Below, in pieces: positions 46,727-57,433 of a DNA stretch of 64,000 nucleotides. The translations under genes were made by a program, and so were the position numbers. The stretch's first letter is position 1; every line of letters begins with the position of its first letter. The DNA comes from Gremmenia infestans (Eukaryota > Ascomycota > Leotiomycetes > Helotiales > Hamatocanthoscyphaceae). The notes below the pieces were generated by a model, which was not told the origin of the DNA, searched no databases, and saw nothing but the letters and a program-made list of their open reading frames with translations. The stretch is from contig JAFEVB010000012.1 in assembly GCA_032629725.1 (NCBI GenBank), positions 1,364,001-1,428,000 of the forward strand, read 5' to 3'.

Positions 46727-48358
46727 TTTACTTTCTTATGGTGCGGCAGGCTTATGGTGTTTGGGGGATGGATGGGCGGATAAGATACCTTGGGATAGGG
46801 AGTTTATGAAAGTCATTTACTGCCTTTGTTTCTCTTTCAACTGGGTTGGAAAATGTCGAGTATTCAATAAGGGGAACGCGCAGTGAACATACATTGCATT
46901 GATTGGATTAGAATGGAGTAAGTGAAAAGAAAGACAAAAGGATTGCATGGATTGGCGGGGCGGGGCATACCATGGATAGACTACAACGCGCACGCGTATT
47001 CTTTTCTTTTGTTTTTGAGAACCGGAGCAGGAAGTGCGCAGCAAGTGGGTGTCGGCGCTAGAATAGTTGCGATGAGCATGAGCGGATGGATGGATAGCTT
47101 CAAGCCCATGCTTTCAGGCACAGCGAATAACGAGTAGCGAGAACAGCGGGAATGAATAGAAAGAAAGAATGATACCCCCAAGCAACATATCCAGCCCCCC
47201 GTCTTTTCAATTGCTCTTCATCTTTAGCATGCTCATTTATGTCTCCCAGCCCCCTCCCATTAAACCTCCTAATACTATTTATACTTAAAGCCAGCCACTT
47301 TACTTACACCTATACATTAGCTACGGACCTATTTATATCTGCCGTAAGCTCTACCTATCCCTGCCCCTTGCAGGCCAAACGAATTCCAGATACCATTAAT
47401 CACGTGCCAAAAATATTATACGAGTAGGTAGGCAACTCTGTCTTCATCTACCGACGTGCAACAGAACTTGCGAAACTAGGTGTAGGGTAGGTACCTTATT
47501 CTCATTTCTTCCTTAGCCTTGAACACGTGATGCGTAGCAAGAGGCATTTAAGTAGGTACTTTAGTCTTCATTCATAACGTAGCGAGGTACCTCTCAGGTC
47601 GAGATGGATAGATAGATACATAGGTACTGACTGCTGCTATATAGTTAGTTGGAGATATGGGGATTTTTTTTTAGTTTCTGAATGCTGTGTTGTGCTGTGC
47701 TGTGCCGTGAAAAGGGGGTATTGTCCGGTCGGGGAGTTTTAGGGTTTAGCCTGCTCGGTACGGAGATACAAGTACGGTAGGGTAGATCTGGTCTAAGTCG
47801 AGGACAGGGTCTAGGGTGTTTGTAAAATATACAGTACGTATAGGCTGTATGTCGTTCATGGTATGAATCAGTACTGGTATTATGCTCAGTATTTATGTCC
47901 GAGGTTATGATTAATCGTACAGTACATTGTAACGCCCTAGCCTTGGCTGATTATGTATTGCGCAGCAACAGGTATGATTTGATATTATCCCATCCCAATC
48001 CCATTTCTTCCCATTCCATTCGCCCCCACCTTGTAATATGAACACGCACTTATGAAAGCCGAACTGGAAGAGATGACTGAACTGTGGGACAGAGATGTAA
48101 GAGTCTGCGTCTAGGTTGGGGTTGGGGTGGACTTACTGTGGAAGAGAATGCAGCAAGCTCACTAGGAGATGGCAGAGTGGAAACATTAGTATAGTAGTAG
48201 TAGTTGTTGTGGCCGTGAAGTCGAAATGCGAAGATTTTCGTGCTATGCTATGGAGCTGGAGGAAATCAAGGAACAGGACGAGGCGTCTTAGCATACGGTC
48301 CAGATCTCAACGGCAAACAAATCTCAGCATGGCGTTTGTACTCGAGGGTTTGTTGTGC
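46727..48358. other. Convergent intergenic region
   Basis: 3' sides of two genes, 1.6 kb. AT-rich, with short simple repeats (GTGCT/GTGTT near 47685-47705) and two isolated ACAGTAC motifs near 47832 and 47922. No credible gene. Confidence 0.4.
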
Positions 48359-49648
48359 TCACAAGTAATCCCGCTCAAACTCGGCATCAAGATGAACCGG
48401 CACCCTCTCTTCCTCCGCTGCATTGCGATCTCGCTCCTTGCTGCTGTCCTTCTGATTCTGCACTAGTTGTAGAAGCAGCTTGTTATTTTGGGCCACAAGT
48501 ACCTCAATTTTGTCGACTTTGTTTTCGAGCGTTCGTAGGCGTGCGTCGTTGCCCATGATGTCTCGCCAATCCTCCTTGGATAAAGCACCTTCGACAACGA
48601 CTCTTCGTGGTGGTTCTGGGGGATGGGCTAGTGCGTATTGCTGAGCTTGTTGGGCTTGCCATTGTTCGTGTTGGAGTTGGGCCTGCAACTCTTGGGTAAG
48701 TTGACGTTCGTTCATACGCCTTCTCTTGTTTGGTCGAAAGCCGTTCATGTCGGCTTCTCCATTAGGGTGAGGATGGGGTTGTATTAATGCTCCGCCGTGA
48801 GGTGGGGGCGGTGGTGGTAATTGATGTTGTTGTTGATGTTGTTGTTGTTGTTGCTGTTGCTGGTGATGCTGTTGCTGTTGCTGTTGCTGCATGTCTGCCG
48901 GAGGCGCGGGGCCAGTAATCATTCTTGCTTGTGGATTTTGAGCATTTGCTAAAGTCTCTGCGGCAATTGCCTGCCTACGGGCTTCCTTACGTTGCTCTTC
49001 CACCTTTCTTCTCGCATCAACTTGTCTCTGCCGCTCTGCCTCGGCATCCCCATCTTCAACTTTGAGAAACTCAATCCATTCATCCAGCTTGTCGTTCAGC
49101 TCTCCGCCAGGCTTCTGAGGAAGAATCCCGCTCTCCCAATCCGATATCTGCCTTCTGCGGGCTTCGACTAATCGTCCGACTGTCGCGCTCATCTGAGCTA
49201 AGACCTTCCCGGTATCTGCTTGAAAGGATGCATTAACGCCCGTCCAAAATTGAGCCTTGGTGCCCTCCTTGAAATTGTCCTTTTGCTCAATGCAGTGCTT
49301 CATCATCAGGATATGATCACGCTCTTCGAGATTCTGACGCGGTTTGCGCGCACTCCCGCCAGAAGACATGACGGAGCTTTCGCGCATGTCTCGCGCAGGA
49401 GTCATCAAGGAGCGGGGGACAGGAGGAGGGTTCATTCGCGCTTCCGACGTTGGGGTCAAGTTCGTGCTGTTGTCATTGTTATTGTTGATCTGATTCTGGG
49501 TGTTATTGACGGCCTGCAGCTGGGGTGAGGGACGCGCATTCGAGTTGGTATTGGACGGCGTCGAGGGCGGGAGGATGGGTGCTGGCTGACGGTTATTTGT
49601 AGAAGCCATTTGGGGGACGAGCTTGAAGGTATGGAAAGCAGATGGCAT
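48359..49648 (-). CDS. Polyglutamine-rich protein of unknown function with a possible DNA-binding segment
   Basis: Single-exon minus-strand frame, 429 residues from the ATG at 49648; an ATG at 49609 is a second option, and the frame is open to 49675 without ATG. Seen: a Pro/Ser/Asn-rich N-terminus with an Asn run. A conserved-looking central block (NLEERDHILMMKHCIEQKDN to RRRQISDWESG) has the Trp/charged spacing of Myb/SANT-like or trihelix segments. Next are a Glu/Arg-rich helix, a Gln/His tract of about 30 residues and a Pro run. A basic KRRRMNERQ could be a nuclear signal, and there is a C-terminal coiled coil (LRTLENKVDKIEVLVAQNNK). A transcription-linked role is possible but unproven. 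Confidence 0.75.
   Translation of the reverse strand: MPSAFHTFKLVPQMASTNNRQPAPILPPSTPSNTNSNARPSPQLQAVNNTQNQINNNNDNSTNLTPTSEARMNPPPVPRSLMTPARDMRESSVMSSGGSARKPRQNLEERDHILMMKHCIEQKDNFKEGTKAQFWTGVNASFQADTGKVLAQMSATVGRLVEARRRQISDWESGILPQKPGGELNDKLDEWIEFLKVEDGDAEAERQRQVDARRKVEEQRKEARRQAIAAETLANAQNPQARMITGPAPPADMQQQQQQQHHQQQQQQQQHQQQHQLPPPPPPHGGALIQPHPHPNGEADMNGFRPNKRRRMNERQLTQELQAQLQHEQWQAQQAQQYALAHPPEPPRRVVVEGALSKEDWRDIMGNDARLRTLENKVDKIEVLVAQNNKLLLQLVQNQKDSSKERDRNAAEEERVPVHLDAEFERDYL
48824..48890. repeat. CAA/CAG trinucleotide tract encoding polyglutamine
   Basis: Interrupted TTG/CTG triplets on the plus strand encode Gln (with some His) in the minus-strand gene. It is likely to vary in length between isolates. 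Confidence 0.85.
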
Positions 49649-50572
49649 AGATTCCTGGCTCGGTCGCGATGCCACAAAAAATAATTAGTCGTCGATCGAA
49701 GGATTCTCAACAGGCGTCCTCCTCGATGGCCTTTTGCCTTTTTTGGTGTTGGTGTTGCGAATTTCTCGAATGGGGCAAGGTACTTGACGCTAATCCCAGC
49801 TAGTGACGGTTCTGTCTCATGTTGATCAAATCTTATGTCGAATACCGATAGAAATCTCAAGAGTTTTATTACCAACAGTTGAGGGGTCTTAATCTTGAAT
49901 GTGAATCTCAGATGATGGAGAATTAGTTAAGGATTCGAAGCTCTATCCACTATATATAGTACAGAATCGTTCTTCGTACTCTCTTGCGCTTTCCGTACCT
50001 CTGAAAATGCAAGAGCGTTCTAGTACCACGCACCTGCCACGATATACAATTTATCAGCTCGACTCGAATCTCATATGATATGACTCGCTGTTGCCTTTCT
50101 TTTCTCTATTTCTTTCTATACAATTTTCAAGTCTCTTTCTGGGGCTCGTCAACGCGGCTCTCTCTATTGAAGTATTAGCAGCATCTTGTTTATGACTTGT
50201 CATTTCCCCCTGCATCTGAAAAGTATCAAGGCTGCACTCTCCTATCCCATTGTACTGTATTCAAATACGAACCTCGATAATAGAAAGGAATGCTTTAAGA
50301 GCTCCCTAGGCTCTTAAACATTGGACGAATAGCTATTTTCCCTCTCATCCCACTTTCAGAATGTCTCCAGTGTAGCTCGAATGCGGAGACGGAAGTCCGC
50401 TGCGTCTTGCTAAGGCTACCAAACACGACCCGATAAATACGATACTATCTCCAAGTTCTCATAACCTTTCTCGATTGAAACATTTCCATTTTCTATTCTC
50501 TGAATTTTGACAAGTGTTCGTGGTACATATATATATATATATTTCTTCATCAAGCAAATACACGAAGGCGAA
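49649..50572. other. Divergent intergenic region
   Basis: Promoters of the polyglutamine protein and of the DUF1445 gene. A (TA)n-like tract is at about 50526-50541. No gene seen. Confidence 0.4.
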
Positions 50573-51514
50573 ATGTCAACAGCATTTCAGAAACCCCCAG
50601 CTCCAGCTCATACAATTCCATCGAACCCTACACCATCATATACTTCTAGCAGTCTCCTCACAGGAGCAGATGTCCGAGAAGCTTCTCGCAATGGTTCCTA
50701 CGCACAATCCACATCTGGTGTAGCCAAAACCTACATCCAGGCAAATCTGATTATTCTCCCCTCACGCTACGCACCAGACTTCCGACTTCTCTGCGCTCGG
50801 AACCCAGTCCCATGTCCACTTATCGCCGAGTCGGAGAGCGTTGGGAAATGGGACGCCGTAAAATCCTGGCTCACTGGTCTTGAAGGAACCGATGTTCTGG
50901 GTGCACATGACATTCGCCAAGATTTGCCGAAGTACATGGTGTATAAAGACAGCAAACTCGTCAAGTCACACTGTAGTGATATTGTGGAAGAGTGGACTGA
51001 AGACCATGTTGCGTTTCTTATCGGGTGCTCATACAGTTTTGAATCTGCGCTTTCGGAGGCAGGTCTGCCCCCTCGACATTCCACCTCCGACACGATTGTG
51101 CCAATCTATCGAACAAATATCCCTCTATGTCCAGCGGGTGTGTTTACAGGAGGTACATACATTGCGTCGATGAGACCTTACAAGCGAAGTGAAATTGAGA
51201 AGGTGAGAGATATTACGCGGGCTTTTTCAGTCACTCATGGCGAGCCGATTGCGTGGGGATGGGATGCGGTGGAGAGGCTGGGGATTAAGAATATTGATAA
51301 GCCTGACTGGGGAAGTTCGCCGGTCTCTACGGATGGGAGTAGATTCGGGGCTTTTCATGGAGATGAGGAGAACGTTCCGGTGTTTTGGGGATGTGGTGTC
51401 ACTCCGCAAGAGGCTGTCATGAAGGCGGGACTTGAAGGGACGATCATGGGACATGCGCCTGGTTATATGTTGGTTTTGGATTGTCGTGATTGGGATATTG
51501 TATCAAAAGCATGA
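50573..51514 (+). CDS. DUF1445 protein, D-glutamate cyclase-like putative hydro-lyase
   Basis: Single exon, 313 residues from the ATG at 50573; the frame is open further upstream but that start is unlikely. Seen: YIQANLIILPSRYAPDF, ARNPVPCPLI, KYMVYKDSKL, the conserved FLIGCSYSFESALSEAGL, YRTNIPLCPAG, and MRPYKRSEIEKVRDITR. Near the end are VFWGCGVTPQEAVMKA and GHAPGYMLVLD. This is the DUF1445/UPF0317 family. In mammals its mitochondrial member converts D-glutamate to 5-oxo-D-proline; fungal and bacterial members are mostly called putative hydro-lyases. It lies directly ahead of a regulator and two permeases on the same strand, so a catabolic role is inferred. Family is firm, substrate uncertain. 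Confidence 0.92.
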   Translation: MSTAFQKPPAPAHTIPSNPTPSYTSSSLLTGADVREASRNGSYAQSTSGVAKTYIQANLIILPSRYAPDFRLLCARNPVPCPLIAESESVGKWDAVKSWLTGLEGTDVLGAHDIRQDLPKYMVYKDSKLVKSHCSDIVEEWTEDHVAFLIGCSYSFESALSEAGLPPRHSTSDTIVPIYRTNIPLCPAGVFTGGTYIASMRPYKRSEIEKVRDITRAFSVTHGEPIAWGWDAVERLGIKNIDKPDWGSSPVSTDGSRFGAFHGDEENVPVFWGCGVTPQEAVMKAGLEGTIMGHAPGYMLVLDCRDWDIVSKA

Positions 51515-51984
51515 GTACAATTTATCTTTTTGAATATAAGACCAAAATAAGATACTACAGACTATTATCTTTAAAAAAATGGAAGGTTTCCCGCAACGTT
51601 CTTGAATTTCAAATTATACTTGTGATATCTTTGACTGGTACTTGACGTTCAACAACTGCCTCAGGCTCTAAAAATTCCCCAAACTTTTTGTCTAAAAAGC
51701 ACAGCAAGATGCTCAAAGTTCTGTGAAAAGTCAGCTGACTTCAGGTTCCACAAATCAACCTCGTCCAACTCCCAGCCGCCGCTCATCCAGCCCAGCCTCA
51801 CTAAAATATAATCATGAGAACCTTAGACTTCTATATATACATATCGAAAGTAATCATTATTGTAACCAGGAGTCCCTCATAGCTCGGCGGACTACGCCAT
51901 AGGGGAGCTAAGTCCTGAGCCATATTCAACCAATCCACTCTTCAAATACCCCCCAACCGGGCGAGGTTGCTATTTGCCGCTGCC
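51515..51984. other. Spacer upstream of the regulator gene
   Basis: 3' region of the DUF1445 gene and promoter of the regulator. No coding sequence recognised. Confidence 0.4.
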
Positions 51985-54327
51985 ATGAACAATCGACCTG
52001 ACGAAGCTATGGAGCAACGTGTTCATCAAGTAGCGTGAGTCTACTACCCCTCCCATATAATAATGATTGGGTGCTGATACAATATCTCAGCTGCGAGAGA
52101 TGCCGGAAGAGAAAAGTTAGTCGGATATCGCCGCAATTCCATATATGCTGACAGGACTTTACGTAGATTAAATGCGACAGAGTCCAACCATGTTGGAGAT
52201 GCAAATCAGCAAAGGTCGACTGTTCATTCATTGGCTCCGGTGAAAAGCAAAGGTGTGTCTAATTCTGTTGAGTCCACAGTCTCAGCTCATATTCGGATAC
52301 AGGCCTGTTTCCCGAGGATACGTACAAGCCCTCGAAGGCCAAATCGCTTCCTTGGAGAAGTTCATTACTAAATTAATCACTGTTGATTCGAACGAGAGAG
52401 ACTTGCTTTTGAGAAATTTCTCGTCCTCCTCGAATCACTTGCATGTTGACTCGGTGGTCTCGGCAGAAGCTACAGAGGCGAGCACATCAGAATTACCCAT
52501 TCGGTCACGTACTGGGCACCTCAGGAAGCTCAAGGATGGGAAATCAACAGAATTCTATGGTGCTACAAGTTTCTTTCAAATCAGTCCATCCCAAGACCAA
52601 GACCCCACATCCTCAATCGTCGAGAGGGCATGTGAAGATGAATCTCTTGTTGAGGATGAAGCGATACCCTTCCCAGCGTCCCTTGACGGATTCGCCGTAA
52701 TTGGGGATACCTACTCCGCATTTTCCCCCCAAAGCGATATCTGTCGTAAGCTCATGGCCGGATTCTTCCAACACCAGTACCAGTACTTCATGTGTCTCTA
52801 TCGAGAATGGTTCTTGCGAGACTTTGATGCGGGTGCAGGTCCATACTATTCTGACCTGCTCATGTATTCTATTTGCGCCCTAGGAGCACTGGCGAGCGAA
52901 GAAATAGCTCTTCGAGACCTCTCAGGCGTATTCTTTAATCGTGCACAAGAGTTATTATACGGTGGAGCTTTGGAATCCCCAAATCTTACAACACTACAAG
53001 CCCTAATCCTCCTCGGGCACCGAGAAATAGGCATTGGTAAAGCTTCCAAGGGCTGGCTGTTTTCAGGAATGGCATTCCGGCTCGCTCACGAGATGGGTCT
53101 ACATTTAGACCCTAATAATTGGACTGGTTCGGATGATTCACGAATTGAGAGAGAGATCTTGAGACGCACTTACTGGGCTGCCTTTGTTGCTGACAAACAG
53201 CTCAGTCTTTATTTTGGAAGACCGCCTGCGTTGGTAGGCTTATTCTCATAGATAGATGATGTTTTCTTTTACAGGAGCTGTCCCTCGAGCTCTCTCCAGC
53301 ACTTGACTTGTTACTATGCTAATTCGTTGAGACAGTATCCCGGGGAGTCTGATGTCCGTGATACGGAACGAATTCCCTATCCCCCGGAATGGGCGTCGCT
53401 TCTCAATACTTATATTATGCAAGGTACTTCTGAGACGGCTTACGAGGATGGACTTGCACTTGTAGCTGGCTGGGTTCATCAAGTTGAGCTGTGCAAAATT
53501 CTTCACCGGATGATCACTGAAGTGTTCGAGAATCGAAGTGGGAAGACAGATGAGACTGTTCTATCAACCTCTGTGAAAGAAATTCATGTTGCACTCACGA
53601 AATGGTCATCCGATCTACCATCTAAGCTCCACTGGAACCAGTGGACTGTTGGACCTGTCCTGTCCTTGGTTCTTCATTTGCAGTAAGTCCTTACATCTCT
53701 GTCCAGTAAGTGTCTGCCTAACTTTAATTCAGCATGCAATACCACGCAGCAATGATTATTTTACATCGACCTCCCAGGCATATGTTTCGAGATCCCAAAA
53801 TTACCATTAGTCAAGACGTCAAAAATTGTTACTCATCTTTGGAATCACTTATCAAACTTCTCGGAATATACTCCAGGCAACATAGTTATAGCCACCTCCC
53901 GTTCACGTTCGTACATATCCTGGCAACTGCAGCCAGCGCAATTCTCATGAAGCGTTATATCGAGAATTTTTCGTGGATCGATGCCGAAGTCACAAGACCC
54001 CTAAGCCTCATCATCGGTGCACTTGATGGGATTGCAAAAACATGGCCATGTGCAAAGCAAGTTCAAGGGGTAGTTAACTCTGCAATTTTGGGTTCGGCGG
54101 ATGAGAGCGCTCAAATCGAGTCCCCCCAAAGCTTTGATCTCATGACTAGCCTGACTGAAGCAGACTTTAGCTCTATGAACCAAGACTTGGATCTCGAGAT
54201 CGACGACGTTAATATTGGATCGTTCATGCCAGATACTTTCTTCGGTGACAATTATCTGTGGGATGACAGTTTTAACCTAGATCCAGCTTCTGTTGATCTT
54301 TTCGATTTCGAGAACCCAATGCCTTGA
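51985..54327 (+). CDS. Zn2Cys6 fungal-specific transcription factor
   Basis: Six exons (51985-52034, 52091-52115, 52167-52252, 52303-53233, 53336-53682, 53733-54327), 677 residues, whole-codon sum. The zinc cluster, residues 18-44, is spread over three short exons and has exact Cys spacing C-x2-C-x6-C-x5-C-x2-C-x6-C (CERCRKRKIKC, then CWRCKSAKVDC). A linker and coiled-coil segment follow (YVQALEGQIASLEKFI). The fungal_trans middle domain includes MAFRLAHEMGLHLDP, ERRTYWAAF-like REILRRTYWAAFVAD and LYFGRPPAL. The acidic C-terminus could be an activation domain. The acceptor at 53335 is chosen because the earlier one at 53274 leads to a stop. It probably controls the neighbouring enzyme and permease genes. 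Confidence 0.92.
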
Positions 54328-54884
54328 GGGCTATTACTTCAATTCATCACATCGCCCAAATTAATTCGCACTTCCTGGGCATAGGCTGCTGCAATCACTC
54401 CCTTCAAAGCAGCCTTGTCTCCTCAGCCATGTATGCAATGCAACAGTATCTGACCATCTGTTACAGCCTCAAATGTGTAGCTGATACCCCAATCTTCAAT
54501 TTGATAGAATTGACGGGCTTCGGGCAGCGAAAAAGGTTGCTGACTGGACTAGGCAGGGATCAGCCACGAACACAGATACGGACTTGCTCTGCCGAGCGTT
54601 GAGCTCCCGCTTTACCCCACTTCGAGATACCGGCCACCACCAATAGTAAGATACTGGGGTCTTGCTGTGGACCCTGATAGCTAAAATCATATGACTTTTG
54701 TGTTGCTTCGGGGAGCAGCTTATCTCTCAGCCGGCGCGGAAGAACAAGACCGTAAGGAAGCGTATGACACAACGATATCCTTCAGCCTCACCTATTGTGA
54801 GCGATGCCTATAAGATAAAGGATGTCCAAGTACTTCAGTGCCCCGAATGTAAGGTTTGCTTCCAAGAACGAGATCATCGCAGCC
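54328..54884. other. Spacer upstream of the ACS permease
   Basis: No separate gene. An in-frame ATG at 54822 could extend the permease by 21 residues. Confidence 0.4.
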
Positions 54885-56716
54885 ATGGAAGACCCCAAAG
54901 CAGAGAAAATTGATACTCCACGCATGGATGAGACCTCGAACGAGGCCGACAATGAGTTCTATGTGGATCCAGTCAAAGAAGTGAAGCTTCTAGCGAAACT
55001 GGATCTTGCGTTTACTCCCATCATCATGTTGGTGTACCTCTCCTGCTTCTTGGATCGTAGCAATATCGGTTTGTCCACTCAAACTTCCTGACAGTCTGAA
55101 TTGAATGCTGACCCTTCGTAGGAAACGTTAAAGTAGCTGGTATGCTAAAAGACATTCATGCCACAGATCAACAATTTTCAACTGCTGTCTCCATCTTCTA
55201 CGCCACATACGTGACATTCGAGACTCCAGCCGCGGTTTTGATGAAGAAACTCACGCCGCGTTTGATATTAGCGACTCTGTGCTGTGTCTGGTCACTCACT
55301 ACCATCTTCACTAGTTTTGTTCAAAATATCGGTGGACTATATGCCACGAGATTGATCCTGGGGGCTTGCGAAGCAGGTCTCTTTCCATGCTTGAATCTGT
55401 ATTTGACCATGGTATATCGAAGGGAAGAACAGGCGAAGCGTGTAGCATATCTATTTAGTTGTTCGGCGCTGTCGGGGGCGTTCGGTGGTTTGCTTGCTTA
55501 TGCTCTTCTTCAAATGGATGGAATTTCCGGGGTGGCTGGTTGGAGGTGAGTCTTGGATTGTTTTTATGGAGACTTGTGTGGGACTAACTTGAATAGGTGG
55601 GTCTACATAATTGAAGGAATATTCAGTATACTAATTGCTATTGCGGTCTGGTTTGGGTTGCCTACCGATCCAACCCAAGCTTGGTTCCTCAATGCTGAAG
55701 AAAGGGAGATGATGAGATGCCGAAACGCCCAGAGAAGACAATATCTTGGTTCGCTCCATCGATTCCTCTTTATTCAAACTACCTGCTAAACGGTATCTGT
55801 GTAGGATCCGAGAAATTTGACTGGGCTGAAGTACGCATTGCGCTCACAGATCCAAAGCTATACATGAGGTAAATTGCACAAATATCCTTTTATGTGACTC
55901 AAATATCGACTAACATATATCAGTGGCCTAATCCAATTCATGCAAGATATCCTCCTCTATGGGTTTAGCACGTTCTTGCCATCGATCTTGAAAGCGATGA
56001 AATACGACACTCTCCAAAGCAATTACCTGACAATCCCTGTATACATATGGGGAGCCATTTCATTTCTGTGTATAGCTTGGATTTCAGATAGATATCAAAT
56101 TCGAGGTCCCGTGAGCATTCCGCTGACCCGATCTCTTTCTGAAGTAAAACTGACTGATCCCCAGCTTGTGATTTTCGCCAATGTTTTCGGTATTATTGGT
56201 TATATTCTGCTACTTACCGTGAAGCAAAACGGTAATTAGCCCACCCTTACCAGGTATCTTGGGACTTAGGAACTAATGTATCCGCGCAGGAGTGAAATAC
56301 TTCGCCACCTATCTCTGCGCAATCGCCGTCTACGTCGGTCCAGGAATAAACCGTAAGTCCCTCCGTTTCCCCCATACCACTCATTACAAAGAAAAAAACT
56401 AAACTCACACCTAGTAACCTGGCTCAACGTAAACATCGCCCCGCATTACCGCCGCGCCACCGCAATCGGTTTCCAACAAACCATGGGCAACACGGCTGGA
56501 ATTGTAGCCGGCCAGATTTACCGCACTGCGCCGTACAAGCTTGGGAATAGCTTCTCGTTGGGCGCGCTGTGTCTTTCGCAGGTTTTGATTGCTGGGAAAG
56601 TGATTTATGTGAGGAGGCAAAATAAGCTGAAGGATGACATTGGTAGTGGGAAGAGGGAGGATACCAGGAAGGTGAGCACAGGGGATAGGGAGTTGGATTT
56701 TAAGTATCATATATGA
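54885..56716 (+). CDS. MFS permease, anion:cation symporter family (Dal5/Tna1-like)
   Basis: Eight exons (54885-55068, 55122-55545, 55597-55748, 55805-55868, 55924-56110, 56165-56231, 56290-56352, 56415-56716), 480 residues, whole-codon sum. Seen: a hydrophilic N-terminus, then KLDLAFTPIIMLVYLSCFLD with RSNIGN, the standard first helix of this family. A long series of hydrophobic helices follows, with LILGACEAGLFPCLN and YRREEQAKRV between them, and the late segment HYRRATAIGFQQTMGNTAG. Members import allantoate, nicotinate, biotin or other organic anions across the plasma membrane. The substrate is not predictable from sequence. It lies 3' of the regulator and 5' of the second permease on the same strand. 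Confidence 0.92.
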
Positions 56717-57433
56717 GTGGTTAGAAATTGGGGTGGTTTCGAGGTATAGGTCAATTAGCTCTGTGCTCAAGGACGCTTAGTGAAAGGGGTAACAAATCTA
56801 CAATGGGAACTGTGCTCGTAGTTCGAGATCTGGGGAAGTAGCGATGTGTTTCCTTCATCTAAAACTCTACATCACACTGCTTATGCTAGTTCTAAGCCCA
56901 AAAGTGATAGTATTTCCATATTCAGAAGTCCAGAGCACGTGGCACATCCGAATTAGGTACCCGGATAAAGCCACTCCGCCTTGGTTACCATTTACTTTCC
57001 CATATTATCAATCTAGCTTGCACGAAAGACAAAAAGATGCGTGTTCCAGCAAAACTGTGCCGTTATACAGAAGCCCGACAAGTGGAACATCTCCCGCCGA
57101 AGCCGTATTACTCAGTTCTTCTCCGCTGGTACCCCAATTACTGATCTTCTGGGTGTCAGCAAAAAGCTTGGCTGGGGTTTCAACCGGCCGGGTAAAGAGT
57201 ATCAGACGAGGGGGAATAGAAACTGCTTGTTGCACCGATTGCGGGTCGAGATACCCTTGTGACCCCAGAGTCTGGAGAGCTTATATGAAAATGGCTATAC
57301 CCCGCAATCCTCAAAGTTAATATAGCTCGTGCGTCCCCAGTTCACACAGGACGCAAGCTCGCCAGCTACAACTTCCAGACTCGACTTCATTTATTCTTAT
57401 TAGCAGTTGATTCTGACTCCTCTAATCGCAACG
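56717..57433. other. Spacer between the two permease genes
   Basis: 3' region of one permease and promoter of the next, about 700 nt. No coding sequence recognised. Confidence 0.4.

Noticed and set aside
53275..53335. Using the first acceptor (53274) for the regulator's fourth intron
   Set aside because: It leads into an in-frame TAA within 16 codons. The acceptor at 53335 gives a continuous frame and a normal domain.
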